DNA of 64,000 nt. Origin: Sporosalibacterium faouarense (GTDB lineage Bacteria > Bacillota > Clostridia > Tissierellales > VENL01). Below, in pieces: positions 19,301 through 27,281 of this stretch. The notes under the pieces were generated by a model. The model made no database searches and had not been told where the DNA came from. It was given only the letters and a program-made list of their open reading frames with translations. Position 1 is the stretch's first letter. Each line of letters starts with the position of its first letter. The translations under genes and the position numbers were made by a program. Where the stretch lies: NCBI RefSeq assembly GCF_016765695.1, contig NZ_JAETGO010000017.1:1-64000 (forward strand), given 5' to 3'.

Positions 19301-19969
19301 ATGAATATCATTATTGTAGGAGGAGGAAAAGAAGTTCACTTCTTAACGAGATCTTTTATCTCTAAAGGATACAATGTAACAATAATCAATAATAAAAAAG
19401 AACACTGTGAAAAGTTAGCACGAATGCATGAAAAAGCTTCAATAGTATATGGAGATGGAACAAAACCATATGTTTTAGAAGATGCAGGAGCTGCATATTC
19501 TAACATAGTGATAGCACTTACACCAAAAGACCCAGATAATCTTGTAATATGTCAATTATCTGAGAAAATATTTAAGATAAGAAAAACCTTTGCTGTAGTT
19601 AACGACCCTAAGAATATTGATGTTTTTAATCGTCTTGGTGTTGGAACAGTGATAAGTACATCAGATATCATATCGTCGTTAATTGAACAGAAGATATCTG
19701 TAGATGAAATAACCAATCTTATTCCAATTGAAGAAGGAAAAGTTGCAATTATGGAAGTTGAAATTAATAAAGACCATGATATATTAGGAAAGCAATTAGT
19801 TAATTCTAATCTACCAAAGGAAGCAATTGTTGGATGCATTATAAGAAATGGGAATGCAGTTATACCTAGAGGTGACACTGTCATATTAAACAAAGATAAA
19901 CTTATAATATTATCTCTACCCAAGGTACAATCAGATGTATTGACGGCTATAAGGGGAAGGATTGATTAA
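19301..19969 (+). CDS. ktrA: TrkA-family potassium uptake protein (KTN plus RCK_C)
   Basis: This 222-residue cytoplasmic regulatory subunit has an N-terminal KTN domain (1-130) with GGGKEV at the nucleotide loop, where the second Gly of the usual GxGxxG motif is followed by Lys-Glu-Val, so the loop is slightly divergent. A C-terminal RCK_C domain (about 137-222) follows. In other Firmicutes the RCK_C domain of KtrA/KtrC binds c-di-AMP, so this operon may be controlled twice by the same signal, at RNA and protein level. It lies one base after the short KTN gene and overlaps nothing. The TrkH channel gene follows. Confidence 0.87.
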   Translation: MNIIIVGGGKEVHFLTRSFISKGYNVTIINNKKEHCEKLARMHEKASIVYGDGTKPYVLEDAGAAYSNIVIALTPKDPDNLVICQLSEKIFKIRKTFAVVNDPKNIDVFNRLGVGTVISTSDIISSLIEQKISVDEITNLIPIEEGKVAIMEVEINKDHDILGKQLVNSNLPKEAIVGCIIRNGNAVIPRGDTVILNKDKLIILSLPKVQSDVLTAIRGRID

Positions 19970-19970
19970 G

Positions 19971-21452
19971 ATGATCTATTTAGAACAATTAAGAGAACGC
20001 TATCAGCTGATAGTTGGATATGTTGGAATAATTTTGATAGGAGTAGGTATTGCACTGCTTTTGCCATTATTAATATTACCAGTGTATCAATCGGAAGTAA
20101 ATCAAATATTTTATTTTTTAATTCCTTCAATATTAGCTATTATGAGCGGTTTGTTAATGAGACGGAGCAAGAAATATGCAAATGAAGAAACTTTAACCCT
20201 TCACGAAGGTGGAGTTATAGTTGTACTGTCTTGGCTATTGACTGTTGTAATTTCAGGACTTCCTTTTATATTATCAGGTCAGCTTAATTTTACTCAGGCT
20301 ATGTTTGAGGCTGTGAGTGGGTGGACAACTACTGGACTGTCAGTTGTAGATGTAACTAAGACTCCAAATACTTTTCTGCTATGGAGAAGTATAATGCAGC
20401 TTTTTGGTGGGGCTGGTCTAGCAGTGGTAATGTTATCAGCAATCATTGGACCCCATGGATTGGGATTGTATAATGCAGAAGGTAGATCAGATAAGCTATT
20501 GCCCCATGTTGCTAAGTCCACAAAACTAATAATGATGATATATATGAGTTATGTTACTACTGGAGTTATTTTATATATTTTAGCTGGAATGCCTTGGTTT
20601 GACTCAATTAACCACTCCATAGCTGCATTATCTACTGGAGGCTTCTCAACTGTAACTGGTAGTATTGGAGAGTATGATAGCTTAGCAATTGAACTAATTA
20701 CGATAGTATTAATGTTTTTAGGAACAATAAATTTTGCTGCACACTTTATACTACTGAAGGGACAAGTGAAGAATTTCTTCAAGGTTGGAGAGATAAGATT
20801 TATGTTCTTACTCTTAACTTTAGCAATACCTATAATTATATTTGTTAGTATGATTCCTCTTTATGAATCTATATCTAAAAGTATAAGAGTAGGATTGTTT
20901 GAAACGATTTCTGCCTTATCAACAACAGGATTCTCTACTGTGGGATATGGTGATTGGAATAGCTTTGGAGTATTCATTCTAATAATTTTTATGATTATAG
21001 GCGGTGGAGCAGGTTCTACAGCAGGTGGTATGAAGCAGTACAGAGTTTATATTATGATTAAATCATTAATATGGAACATAAAAAGCTACTTTCTACCCCA
21101 GAGGTCTGTTAGACAGGAATATGTAAATCGACCTGAAGGCAAATATTATGTTTCAAAAGACCATGTGTTTGAAATTGGGACGTTCACGACCATTTATTTT
21201 ATAGTTTACGCCATAGGAGTTCTGATATTACTGGCTCATGGATATAACCTGCAAGATTCAATGTTTGAATTTGCATCAAGCTTAGGTACAGTTGGTTTAT
21301 CAGTTGGAATAACGTCACCTAGTGCTCCAGTTATGGTGCTATGGACTGAAATTGTAGGTATGATGCTAGGAAGGCTTGAGTTTTTTGTAATATTCTTTGC
21401 AGGTATTAAAATATTTAAGGATCTAAGATTAATTTCTAAGAATAGAGCTTAG
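19971..21452 (+). CDS. ktrB: TrkH/KtrB-family potassium channel subunit
   Basis: This is the integral membrane pore of a potassium uptake system, 493 residues with four loop-helix repeats. The filter loops are recognisable: TTTGLSV, STGGFSTV, STTGFSTVGYGD and the last SLGTVGLSVGI. The start ATG at 19971 lies after the Shine-Dalgarno AAGGGGAAGGA; the ORF could begin at an upstream TTG but with poor spacing. It is the transport component of the riboswitch-controlled operon and works with the two KTN proteins encoded upstream. Confidence 0.93.
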   Translation: MIYLEQLRERYQLIVGYVGIILIGVGIALLLPLLILPVYQSEVNQIFYFLIPSILAIMSGLLMRRSKKYANEETLTLHEGGVIVVLSWLLTVVISGLPFILSGQLNFTQAMFEAVSGWTTTGLSVVDVTKTPNTFLLWRSIMQLFGGAGLAVVMLSAIIGPHGLGLYNAEGRSDKLLPHVAKSTKLIMMIYMSYVTTGVILYILAGMPWFDSINHSIAALSTGGFSTVTGSIGEYDSLAIELITIVLMFLGTINFAAHFILLKGQVKNFFKVGEIRFMFLLLTLAIPIIIFVSMIPLYESISKSIRVGLFETISALSTTGFSTVGYGDWNSFGVFILIIFMIIGGGAGSTAGGMKQYRVYIMIKSLIWNIKSYFLPQRSVRQEYVNRPEGKYYVSKDHVFEIGTFTTIYFIVYAIGVLILLAHGYNLQDSMFEFASSLGTVGLSVGITSPSAPVMVLWTEIVGMMLGRLEFFVIFFAGIKIFKDLRLISKNRA

Positions 21453-21478
21453 AGTAGTTAATAGTTAAGGGGGATTTT

Positions 21479-21619
21479 ATGAGTAGGTTGAGAGAATTTG
21501 AGATAAAAAGAGGGAATATTTTATATAGAAGAAAAATAGAATTCAAATCATCTCTTCAAGAGTTTATATGGAAACTTAAGATGAAGATAAAGGGGTATAC
21601 AATAAAGGAAATGAAATAA
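21479..21619 (+). CDS. Small basic protein of 46 residues, end of potassium operon
   Basis: This short reading frame begins with ATG, has AAGGGGG well placed upstream, and sits 26 bases after the channel gene and directly before the operon terminator. The product is rich in Lys, Arg and Glu and probably helical, with no membrane segment. It resembles nothing I recognise. The position and ribosome site argue that it is translated; its link to potassium transport is only positional. Confidence 0.5.
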   Translation: MSRLREFEIKRGNILYRRKIEFKSSLQEFIWKLKMKIKGYTIKEMK

Positions 21620-21636
21620 CGTTTTGAGTTGATGTG

Positions 21637-21670
21637 AAGAAAGGACCTAACAATTAGATCCTTTCTTTTT
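21637..21670 (+). terminator. Terminator of the potassium-uptake operon
   Basis: AGAAAGGA (21638-21645) pairs with TCCTTTCT (21659-21666), with extra CTAA/TTAG pairing inside, followed by TTTTT on the plus strand. It marks the probable end of chromosomal DNA before the mobile element. Confidence 0.88.
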
Positions 21671-21742
21671 GATTAAATATATCAGGATAAAATTTTAAAT
21701 TTAAGTGAACTTTTAGTTATATATAAGATAAATACATTCAGC

Positions 21743-23359
21743 TTATTCTCCAAATACCTTAATCTCTAAATTTTCTCCATCCCAAAGTATTTGATCAACT
21801 ATCATATTAAGCATTTTCTTTTTTTCATTATGTTCAAGTTCATCAGCATCTTCAGCAAAAGAAGTGAGTAAATGTTGTATCATATCAATATTTTTCTGCT
21901 GATATAAAGAGTTCTCCTTTTTTTCATCTGCGTTATTTATTATTTTCTTAAGGGACTTAATATCTTTATCAAGCTCTTCAATCTTTTTTATAATATATTT
22001 ACTCGCAGTAGAGGCCTCGTTTTCACCTAGCTGTATAGTTAAATTACTGATAATTTTCTCTTTTTCATTTAATTGAGATATTAGTTCTTTAGTATTATCT
22101 TCATGAAGTTTTGTCTGGGATCTCGCATAGTCTCTATCCTGGTTCAGAGTATTGAAATATTCACCAGTATCCTTAGCAAGGCTTTTTATATGATTCACCA
22201 CTAATTCGTCAAGTTGTTCTCCTTTTAAATTAGGAACCGAACATTTAGTACCCTTAGATTTCTCTTTTAACCTACATTTATAATAGTGAGGTCTTGTGCC
22301 ATCACTTCTCTTAGTACCATAAAGAATACGAAATCTACTACCACAATTTTTGCATTTTAAGAGGGTATTTATTAATCCAACTTTACTAGTTCCTTCTCTA
22401 GGGGCCTGGAACTTATTTTGATTAAGCATTTCTTGTATTTTAATGAAATCAAATGAATCAATAATTCCTTTATGATTTCCCACTGCTACAATCCACTCAG
22501 ATTTATCCCTTAGCTTATGACTCTTACCCTTTCGTTCAATGTTTTTATTATATGTCATTAGACCATGTTTACCATCGAATTCAGATTTATTTGAGGCTAT
22601 GTCCATATTATGCCTTTTGCAATACTCATACATCATATCATCAGCCTTAACATATACCATATTTGTTAAAATGCCCTTAGCTGCAGTTATATCAAAAAAC
22701 TTATTATTAACAGTGGTTATGTTATTCATAGTTGACCAGACTTCTATCTGATTCAAACTACCAAATTCTAAATATTTTCTAAAGACTTTTTTAACAATTT
22801 CTATTTCTTTAGGAACTTGTTTAAGCTTATACATAGTTTTTTTATTCATATTTGAATCGAAGTATGTAATTGGTTCGCTCTCATATCCTGTTGGTGTCTT
22901 ACCCCCTAGCCATCTGCCTGATCTGGCTAAGCTAAGCATATTATCTCTAATACGTTCTGCAATAGTTTCTCTTTCCAGCTGAGCAAATACACTAGCAATG
23001 TAAAGCATCGCTCTTCCCATAGGGGTAGAAGTATCAAACTGCTCCTTCAGAGAGACAAAAGAGATATCATTTCTTTCTAGGGTTTCTATGGTGTCTGAGA
23101 AGTCTGATATGTTACGGCTAATCCTATCGAGTCTATAACATATTAAAACGTCAAATTTCCCGCTTTTAGCTGCTTTTAACATGCGTTGGTACTCAGGACG
23201 ATCTGAATTGCTCCCTGAAAAGCCTTCATCTTCATATATGATAAAACTATCTACAGAGAAATGATTATTAGCATACTCCTTACACATATCTATTTGATTA
23301 CGAGTTGATTCACCTTTACCTGTGAATCGAGATTTTCTAGAGTAAATTGCAATTTTCAA
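21743..23359 (-). CDS. Large serine recombinase, probable integrase of the mobile element
   Basis: This 538-residue recombinase of the large serine (TndX/phiC31-like) type integrates and excises DNA at att sites without host factors. The N-terminal resolvase domain (1-150) has catalytic Ser10 in YSRKS and the RLDRISRN helix. A recombinase domain follows, then a zinc ribbon with paired Cys (CKNCG and C ... C), then a coiled coil (about 410-490) as in the family. GTG at 23368 lies inside GAGGTGA, so TTG at 23359 five bases downstream is the likely start. It stands alone, reading out of the element. Confidence 0.92.
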   Translation of the reverse strand: MKIAIYSRKSRFTGKGESTRNQIDMCKEYANNHFSVDSFIIYEDEGFSGSNSDRPEYQRMLKAAKSGKFDVLICYRLDRISRNISDFSDTIETLERNDISFVSLKEQFDTSTPMGRAMLYIASVFAQLERETIAERIRDNMLSLARSGRWLGGKTPTGYESEPITYFDSNMNKKTMYKLKQVPKEIEIVKKVFRKYLEFGSLNQIEVWSTMNNITTVNNKFFDITAAKGILTNMVYVKADDMMYEYCKRHNMDIASNKSEFDGKHGLMTYNKNIERKGKSHKLRDKSEWIVAVGNHKGIIDSFDFIKIQEMLNQNKFQAPREGTSKVGLINTLLKCKNCGSRFRILYGTKRSDGTRPHYYKCRLKEKSKGTKCSVPNLKGEQLDELVVNHIKSLAKDTGEYFNTLNQDRDYARSQTKLHEDNTKELISQLNEKEKIISNLTIQLGENEASTASKYIIKKIEELDKDIKSLKKIINNADEKKENSLYQQKNIDMIQHLLTSFAEDADELEHNEKKKMLNMIVDQILWDGENLEIKVFGE

Positions 23360-23368
23360 ATTAATCAC

Positions 23369-23583
23369 CTCAAGGATATTATATCAAAACAATTAGTATA
23401 AGTAACTAGAACTATTAGAGAGATTACCTCTTTTAACTTTTGAGAACACAGGTTATTCTCAAGCCAATAACTGAGAAGCAATTATAGAAAATTATATAGA
23501 AAACAATGAAGTCCTAATATCCTGCTGCAAGATGCACAAATATACATAAATATGGAAATTATGATATAATATAGGGAAGTGCA
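23369..23583. other. Intergenic region with nested dyads upstream of the recombinase
   Basis: TTGAGAA (23440-23446) mirrors TTCTCAA (23456-23462), and GTTATT (23452-23457) mirrors AATAAC (23466-23471). They overlap in a 32-bp patch about 80 bases upstream of the recombinase start. This is a candidate binding or att region. A TATAAT at 23565-23570 may serve the rightward gene. Confidence 0.35.
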
Positions 23584-23670
23584 TTGGATAAAAAAGATAT
23601 TACTGACTGTGTTCGTGAACATAATGTATTTTTATATTTCGGCGACATAGTGATGGTAAGAAGATGCTAG
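23584..23670 (+). CDS. Possible 28-residue leader peptide before the HEPN-like gene
   Basis: A TTG-started frame follows AGGGAAG and a TATAAT at 23565-23570. Its TAG stop overlaps the ATG of the next gene (ATGCTAG), a layout often seen in translational coupling. The product has no recognisable feature and may not be made. If the -10 is real, the 5' leader would be only a few bases long. Confidence 0.25.
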   Translation: MDKKDITDCVREHNVFLYFGDIVMVRRC

Positions 23671-24944
23671 TCAAAAAAATTATAGAGTGGGTGATGACTC
23701 TGAATTATGATTGGATTGTACATAAAGCTAGAAAAGAGTTAAATGAATTTCGAAAAGGAAGCTATATTATAACGGAAGAATTTATAAGAAATATTACTTC
23801 TATTTATACAAGCTATATGACAAAATTAATTAATATTCCTATAAGTGGAAATAGCTATTATGACCTTAAAAAGAAATATAATATTTGTAATTGTATAACA
23901 AAAAAAGATTTTGTTAAAAAACTTATTAGTATCAATCCATATTACTCCATGGTCTTAGTAACAAATTTTTATGAAGAAAAATTAGATAGAATAAAGATTT
24001 TAAATTATGAACTATTGTTTAATGAATATAAAGAAGTACTAATTACCGGAAAACTATCTATGTCTAACTTGCAATATATATCTCACTTTAAAGTACTAAA
24101 TGTTTTAGATGAAAATAAAAAGAGTATTGATATTACTCACTCAACCTTTGATTTTAATATTAATAAAAAGGAACTTAATTTCAAATTGAAGTGCCATAAT
24201 AAGTGTAAAAATAAGTTGATTAATCATAATCCGATTACTTTAGAAGTTGAGGTTTTTGGACTTAAGAAAGATAGCTTAACAAATATACTTGACTATGTCC
24301 ATACAGCAATATACCATATGGAACAAGGAAATATTAAGTATGCTTTTTATGCTTTATATTCATCTTTTGATAATTTAGTCAAAATACTATATGATGGATA
24401 TTTCGAGTTTCTAATTGATAATTATGAAAAGATTAAAAACTCTGCTGATAAAATTGGGAAGGATTTGCTTGACTTTAGTGAAGGAATGTATTGTGATGAT
24501 TTTTGTTCATTTAAAGATAATTGTGAATATAAAGATGGGAGTAGTCAAGATAAAAAACAAGAACATTGTTACTATGTTCAGTTTATTGAAGATGAGCATA
24601 ATAAGTTAATAAATCAAGAAATAATTAATTACAAAAAAGTTATTGATGATTATTTAAAAAAGGAAATTAGAGAATTCAGTAATAAACAGAGAAATTTGCA
24701 AACAAAATACAAGTTAGTGTTTGATAGAATTAATACTAATAGAAGTTATGATGAACTTGTTTTAAAATTAGATTACCTTTATAATTTTACTGATATTAGA
24801 AATAAAATCGCACATGGTGTTAGTGTTGAATTGAAAACACTTGATTTAGAAAATATGTTATATAATCTCTTAACTGTTATATTTGCATTTGCTCGTAGTT
24901 TTTCATCTGAAGAAGATATGTGGGAGTTTTTGTTTTCAGGATAG
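23664..24944 (+). CDS. HEPN-like accessory protein with RX4H motif and Cys cluster
   Basis: This 426-residue protein has no close family that I recognise. Near the C-terminus, R379 to H384 (RNKIAHG) is the RX4H signature of HEPN domains, many of which are RNases in defence or toxin systems. It is embedded in a helical region (about 215-415) typical of HEPN. A Cys/His cluster (CDDFC, C, HC; about 272-305) inside this region might bind metal. The N-terminal half is Lys/Asn-rich alpha/beta of unknown role. It lies between the integrase and a GIY-YIG gene, a usual place for cargo such as defence genes. Confidence 0.5.
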   Translation: MLVKKIIEWVMTLNYDWIVHKARKELNEFRKGSYIITEEFIRNITSIYTSYMTKLINIPISGNSYYDLKKKYNICNCITKKDFVKKLISINPYYSMVLVTNFYEEKLDRIKILNYELLFNEYKEVLITGKLSMSNLQYISHFKVLNVLDENKKSIDITHSTFDFNINKKELNFKLKCHNKCKNKLINHNPITLEVEVFGLKKDSLTNILDYVHTAIYHMEQGNIKYAFYALYSSFDNLVKILYDGYFEFLIDNYEKIKNSADKIGKDLLDFSEGMYCDDFCSFKDNCEYKDGSSQDKKQEHCYYVQFIEDEHNKLINQEIINYKKVIDDYLKKEIREFSNKQRNLQTKYKLVFDRINTNRSYDELVLKLDYLYNFTDIRNKIAHGVSVELKTLDLENMLYNLLTVIFAFARSFSSEEDMWEFLFSG

Positions 24945-25345
24945 TGCTAAAATTTCTTCGTCTAACATTGGCTTGATTGAGATTGAGAAGAGCACTCAAT
25001 GTTGCAAATCCTTAGACGTTATAAGACATGGCGATATAGATTAATATGTGTACATAGAAATAAAATAAATTAATTAATATCTGATAACCTTTAAAAATAC
25101 ATACTAAATCATAAAGATCATATAGAAACAGTCATGTGGTTGGAACGTAGAGTATAATAGATTTTTCAGGTTACCTGCTACTAGAGATGGAGAGATTGCT
25201 ACTAATAAATATATAAAAAGTAGAATTTATACACAGAAAAGTGCTAATAAATCCGTATGTAAGTTTAATGAAATTCTAGTTTTAATTATCTATGTAATAT
25301 GAGGATTTTGATAAAGAAATTGTAGGAAAGTGAAAGAGGGATGCT
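24945..25345. other. Gene-free spacer with a large imperfect hairpin
   Basis: The spacer has no supported gene. A hairpin at 24959-25018 has outer arms CGTCTAA/TTAGACG and inner arms ATTGAG/CTCAAT, giving a 60-base folded element directly after the HEPN-like gene. There is no T-run, so it is not a normal terminator. The remainder is AT-rich, and the last 20 bases hold the ribosome site GAGGGATG of the GIY-YIG gene. Confidence 0.45.
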
Positions 25346-27016
25346 ATGGATATTGATTTAATTAAGCATAAAGTTCAAACATTGATAAAAGTAAATCATA
25401 ATGAAGTGACTAATAAATCAAAATATAATAAAATTTCAGGGATTTATATGATTTATATTGATGATTTTACAGATAAACATATTGTGCCAATTTATATTGG
25501 TCAAACAAGTGATATCCAGAGAAGGTATAAAGATCATTTAAAAGAGTTAATGGCATTAAATCGTTTAACAAAAAAATTCTATACAGCATATTTAGAAGAT
25601 TTATTTTATGAAGGCAGATATAAAAGTTGTAAGGTATTTAAATATATGGTGGAACACAACTGTTCCCTAAACGATTTTCACATGATAATGTTAGAAGAAT
25701 GTGATAAAAATTCTTTGCTAGACAAAGAGACTGAGCACATATCAGAGTTTAAAACTGAATTTGTTGGTTTTAATCAACTATCATCAGTCACGAGTTTATT
25801 GTCAAAGGATTATGAAAAAATGACTAATGAAGATAAGAATAATTTATCAGTTGCTGAGTTGAAGGAGATAAAAAAGTATATTAAGGATGGATATTGTAAG
25901 TTCAATTATTTTTACTGTTATGGTTTAATTAGCAAAAAAGTCAGAGATATAAGAATTGAAGAGTTAAGAAAAGATATCTATTATAGTTTTCATGGAGCAG
26001 ATGAAAATAAAAAATATGATGTGGAGTATAACAATGTTCTTAATAATCCAGACTTGTACTGGGATAAAAGATTAGCAGAGAGGAAAAGTGCTGTTATTAA
26101 ATATTTAACCCCTTATGAAGATTATGTTGATTTTCCTTTAAGAAACTTGAGTTGTGATATACATTTTCCAAGATTGAAGAAAAATGAATGTGGTGTTTAT
26201 TTTGTAATATCAAACATGAATAGGTTTTATAATGACTATCAATATAGTGCAGAAATAGTAAAAATAGTTGTTTTATACACAGATGACGAAAAGAACATTT
26301 ATCAAGAGTATTACATCAAGAATCAAGCCATAAATCAAATGTACTTCGAAAAGGATTATAAAAGAATGTACTGCTTCAGACCAGAACAGTTTCAAATAAC
26401 ACATAATTCTAATGATTTACACCTAATTACATTAACTACAGAACTTAAAACAGGAGTAAATGATTATGAGTTTGAAAAGAATCAACTTTGGGATTTAAAA
26501 GAAGCTATAGATAATATTATAAATAATGTGAATTTAAATATGAGTTTTAGGATGGAATCAAATCAATCTAAAAAAGTAATGGAATGGTGTCTTTCAAATG
26601 TGAGTTATATACAAAGGCAGATTCTTTATAATAAAATGGAAAAAAGAATTAGTTTTGAAGATAAAAAAATCTTATTTGTTCACAACGATATGTTTACCCA
26701 AAAATATTATAAAGAGCGATTTAAAAAAGAAGGAATAAAGACAAGAAGGTCAAATGACTATACTAGAGGAGTTCGCCTAGCAAGTAAAGGAACTTATGAT
26801 TGCATTATATTCAAAATAAAAAGGAATAATGACCCTGCAATATCTGCGATTAAAAATTTGAGGGAAATTAATTCTAATATTCTTATCATCGCTTATGATA
26901 ATAGACATTATAAATCAGATAAAAATATATTAGAAGTTGATAATGTGTTTATACTTAAATCTTCTATACCAAAAATAGAAGAACTTTTAGAAATTTTACT
27001 AAAACACTTCTCTTAA
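25346..27016 (+). CDS. GIY-YIG nuclease-like protein with C-terminal pseudo-receiver
   Basis: This 556-residue protein has a GIY-YIG endonuclease fold at the N-terminus: GIY at 32-34, YIG at 50-52, Arg60 (QRRYKDH) and Glu128, the usual catalytic set. A middle region of about 280 residues, alpha/beta and unrecognised, follows. Residues about 440-556 read like a CheY-type receiver (KKILFVHND, then YDCIIFKIK, LIIAYDN and VFILKSS) that keeps the Lys but has lost the phospho-acceptor Asp, so it is probably a binding or dimer domain. It could be a homing, restriction or defence nuclease; no partner gene is evident. Confidence 0.6.
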   Translation: MDIDLIKHKVQTLIKVNHNEVTNKSKYNKISGIYMIYIDDFTDKHIVPIYIGQTSDIQRRYKDHLKELMALNRLTKKFYTAYLEDLFYEGRYKSCKVFKYMVEHNCSLNDFHMIMLEECDKNSLLDKETEHISEFKTEFVGFNQLSSVTSLLSKDYEKMTNEDKNNLSVAELKEIKKYIKDGYCKFNYFYCYGLISKKVRDIRIEELRKDIYYSFHGADENKKYDVEYNNVLNNPDLYWDKRLAERKSAVIKYLTPYEDYVDFPLRNLSCDIHFPRLKKNECGVYFVISNMNRFYNDYQYSAEIVKIVVLYTDDEKNIYQEYYIKNQAINQMYFEKDYKRMYCFRPEQFQITHNSNDLHLITLTTELKTGVNDYEFEKNQLWDLKEAIDNIINNVNLNMSFRMESNQSKKVMEWCLSNVSYIQRQILYNKMEKRISFEDKKILFVHNDMFTQKYYKERFKKEGIKTRRSNDYTRGVRLASKGTYDCIIFKIKRNNDPAISAIKNLREINSNILIIAYDNRHYKSDKNILEVDNVFILKSSIPKIEELLEILLKHFS

Positions 27017-27186
27017 TTTGAAGAAGTATCGAAACTGTGCTAAAGGCGTTATACAGGGTAAAGCCAATATATATATCTATTAAATATAATACTAGGAAGC
27101 CTATATGTTATAACGATAAATAACCTATCATATTAGAATTCTGTAACAATATGATATGAATAATGAAATTAAGCAAAGAACATTAT

Positions 27187-27213
27187 AAAAAAGCTCCTCA
27201 GAGGAGAGTTTTT
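27187..27213. terminator. Bidirectional terminator between GIY-YIG and NERD genes
   Basis: AAAAAGCTCCTC and GAGGAGAGTTTTT form a hairpin with A-run and T-run on either side. It lies between two converging genes. Confidence 0.75.
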
Positions 27214-27281
27214 CACATTAGCAAATATTTATCTATAGTAAGGGCAATGAAAAACATATCATAAGTACTATACAATATTTA

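Noticed and set aside
24959-25018. True integron cassette array of the HEPN-like and GIY-YIG genes
   Set aside because: The right core reads CTTAGAC not GTTAGAC, no matching folded site follows the second gene, and no integron integrase is present; kept only as a low-interest finding.
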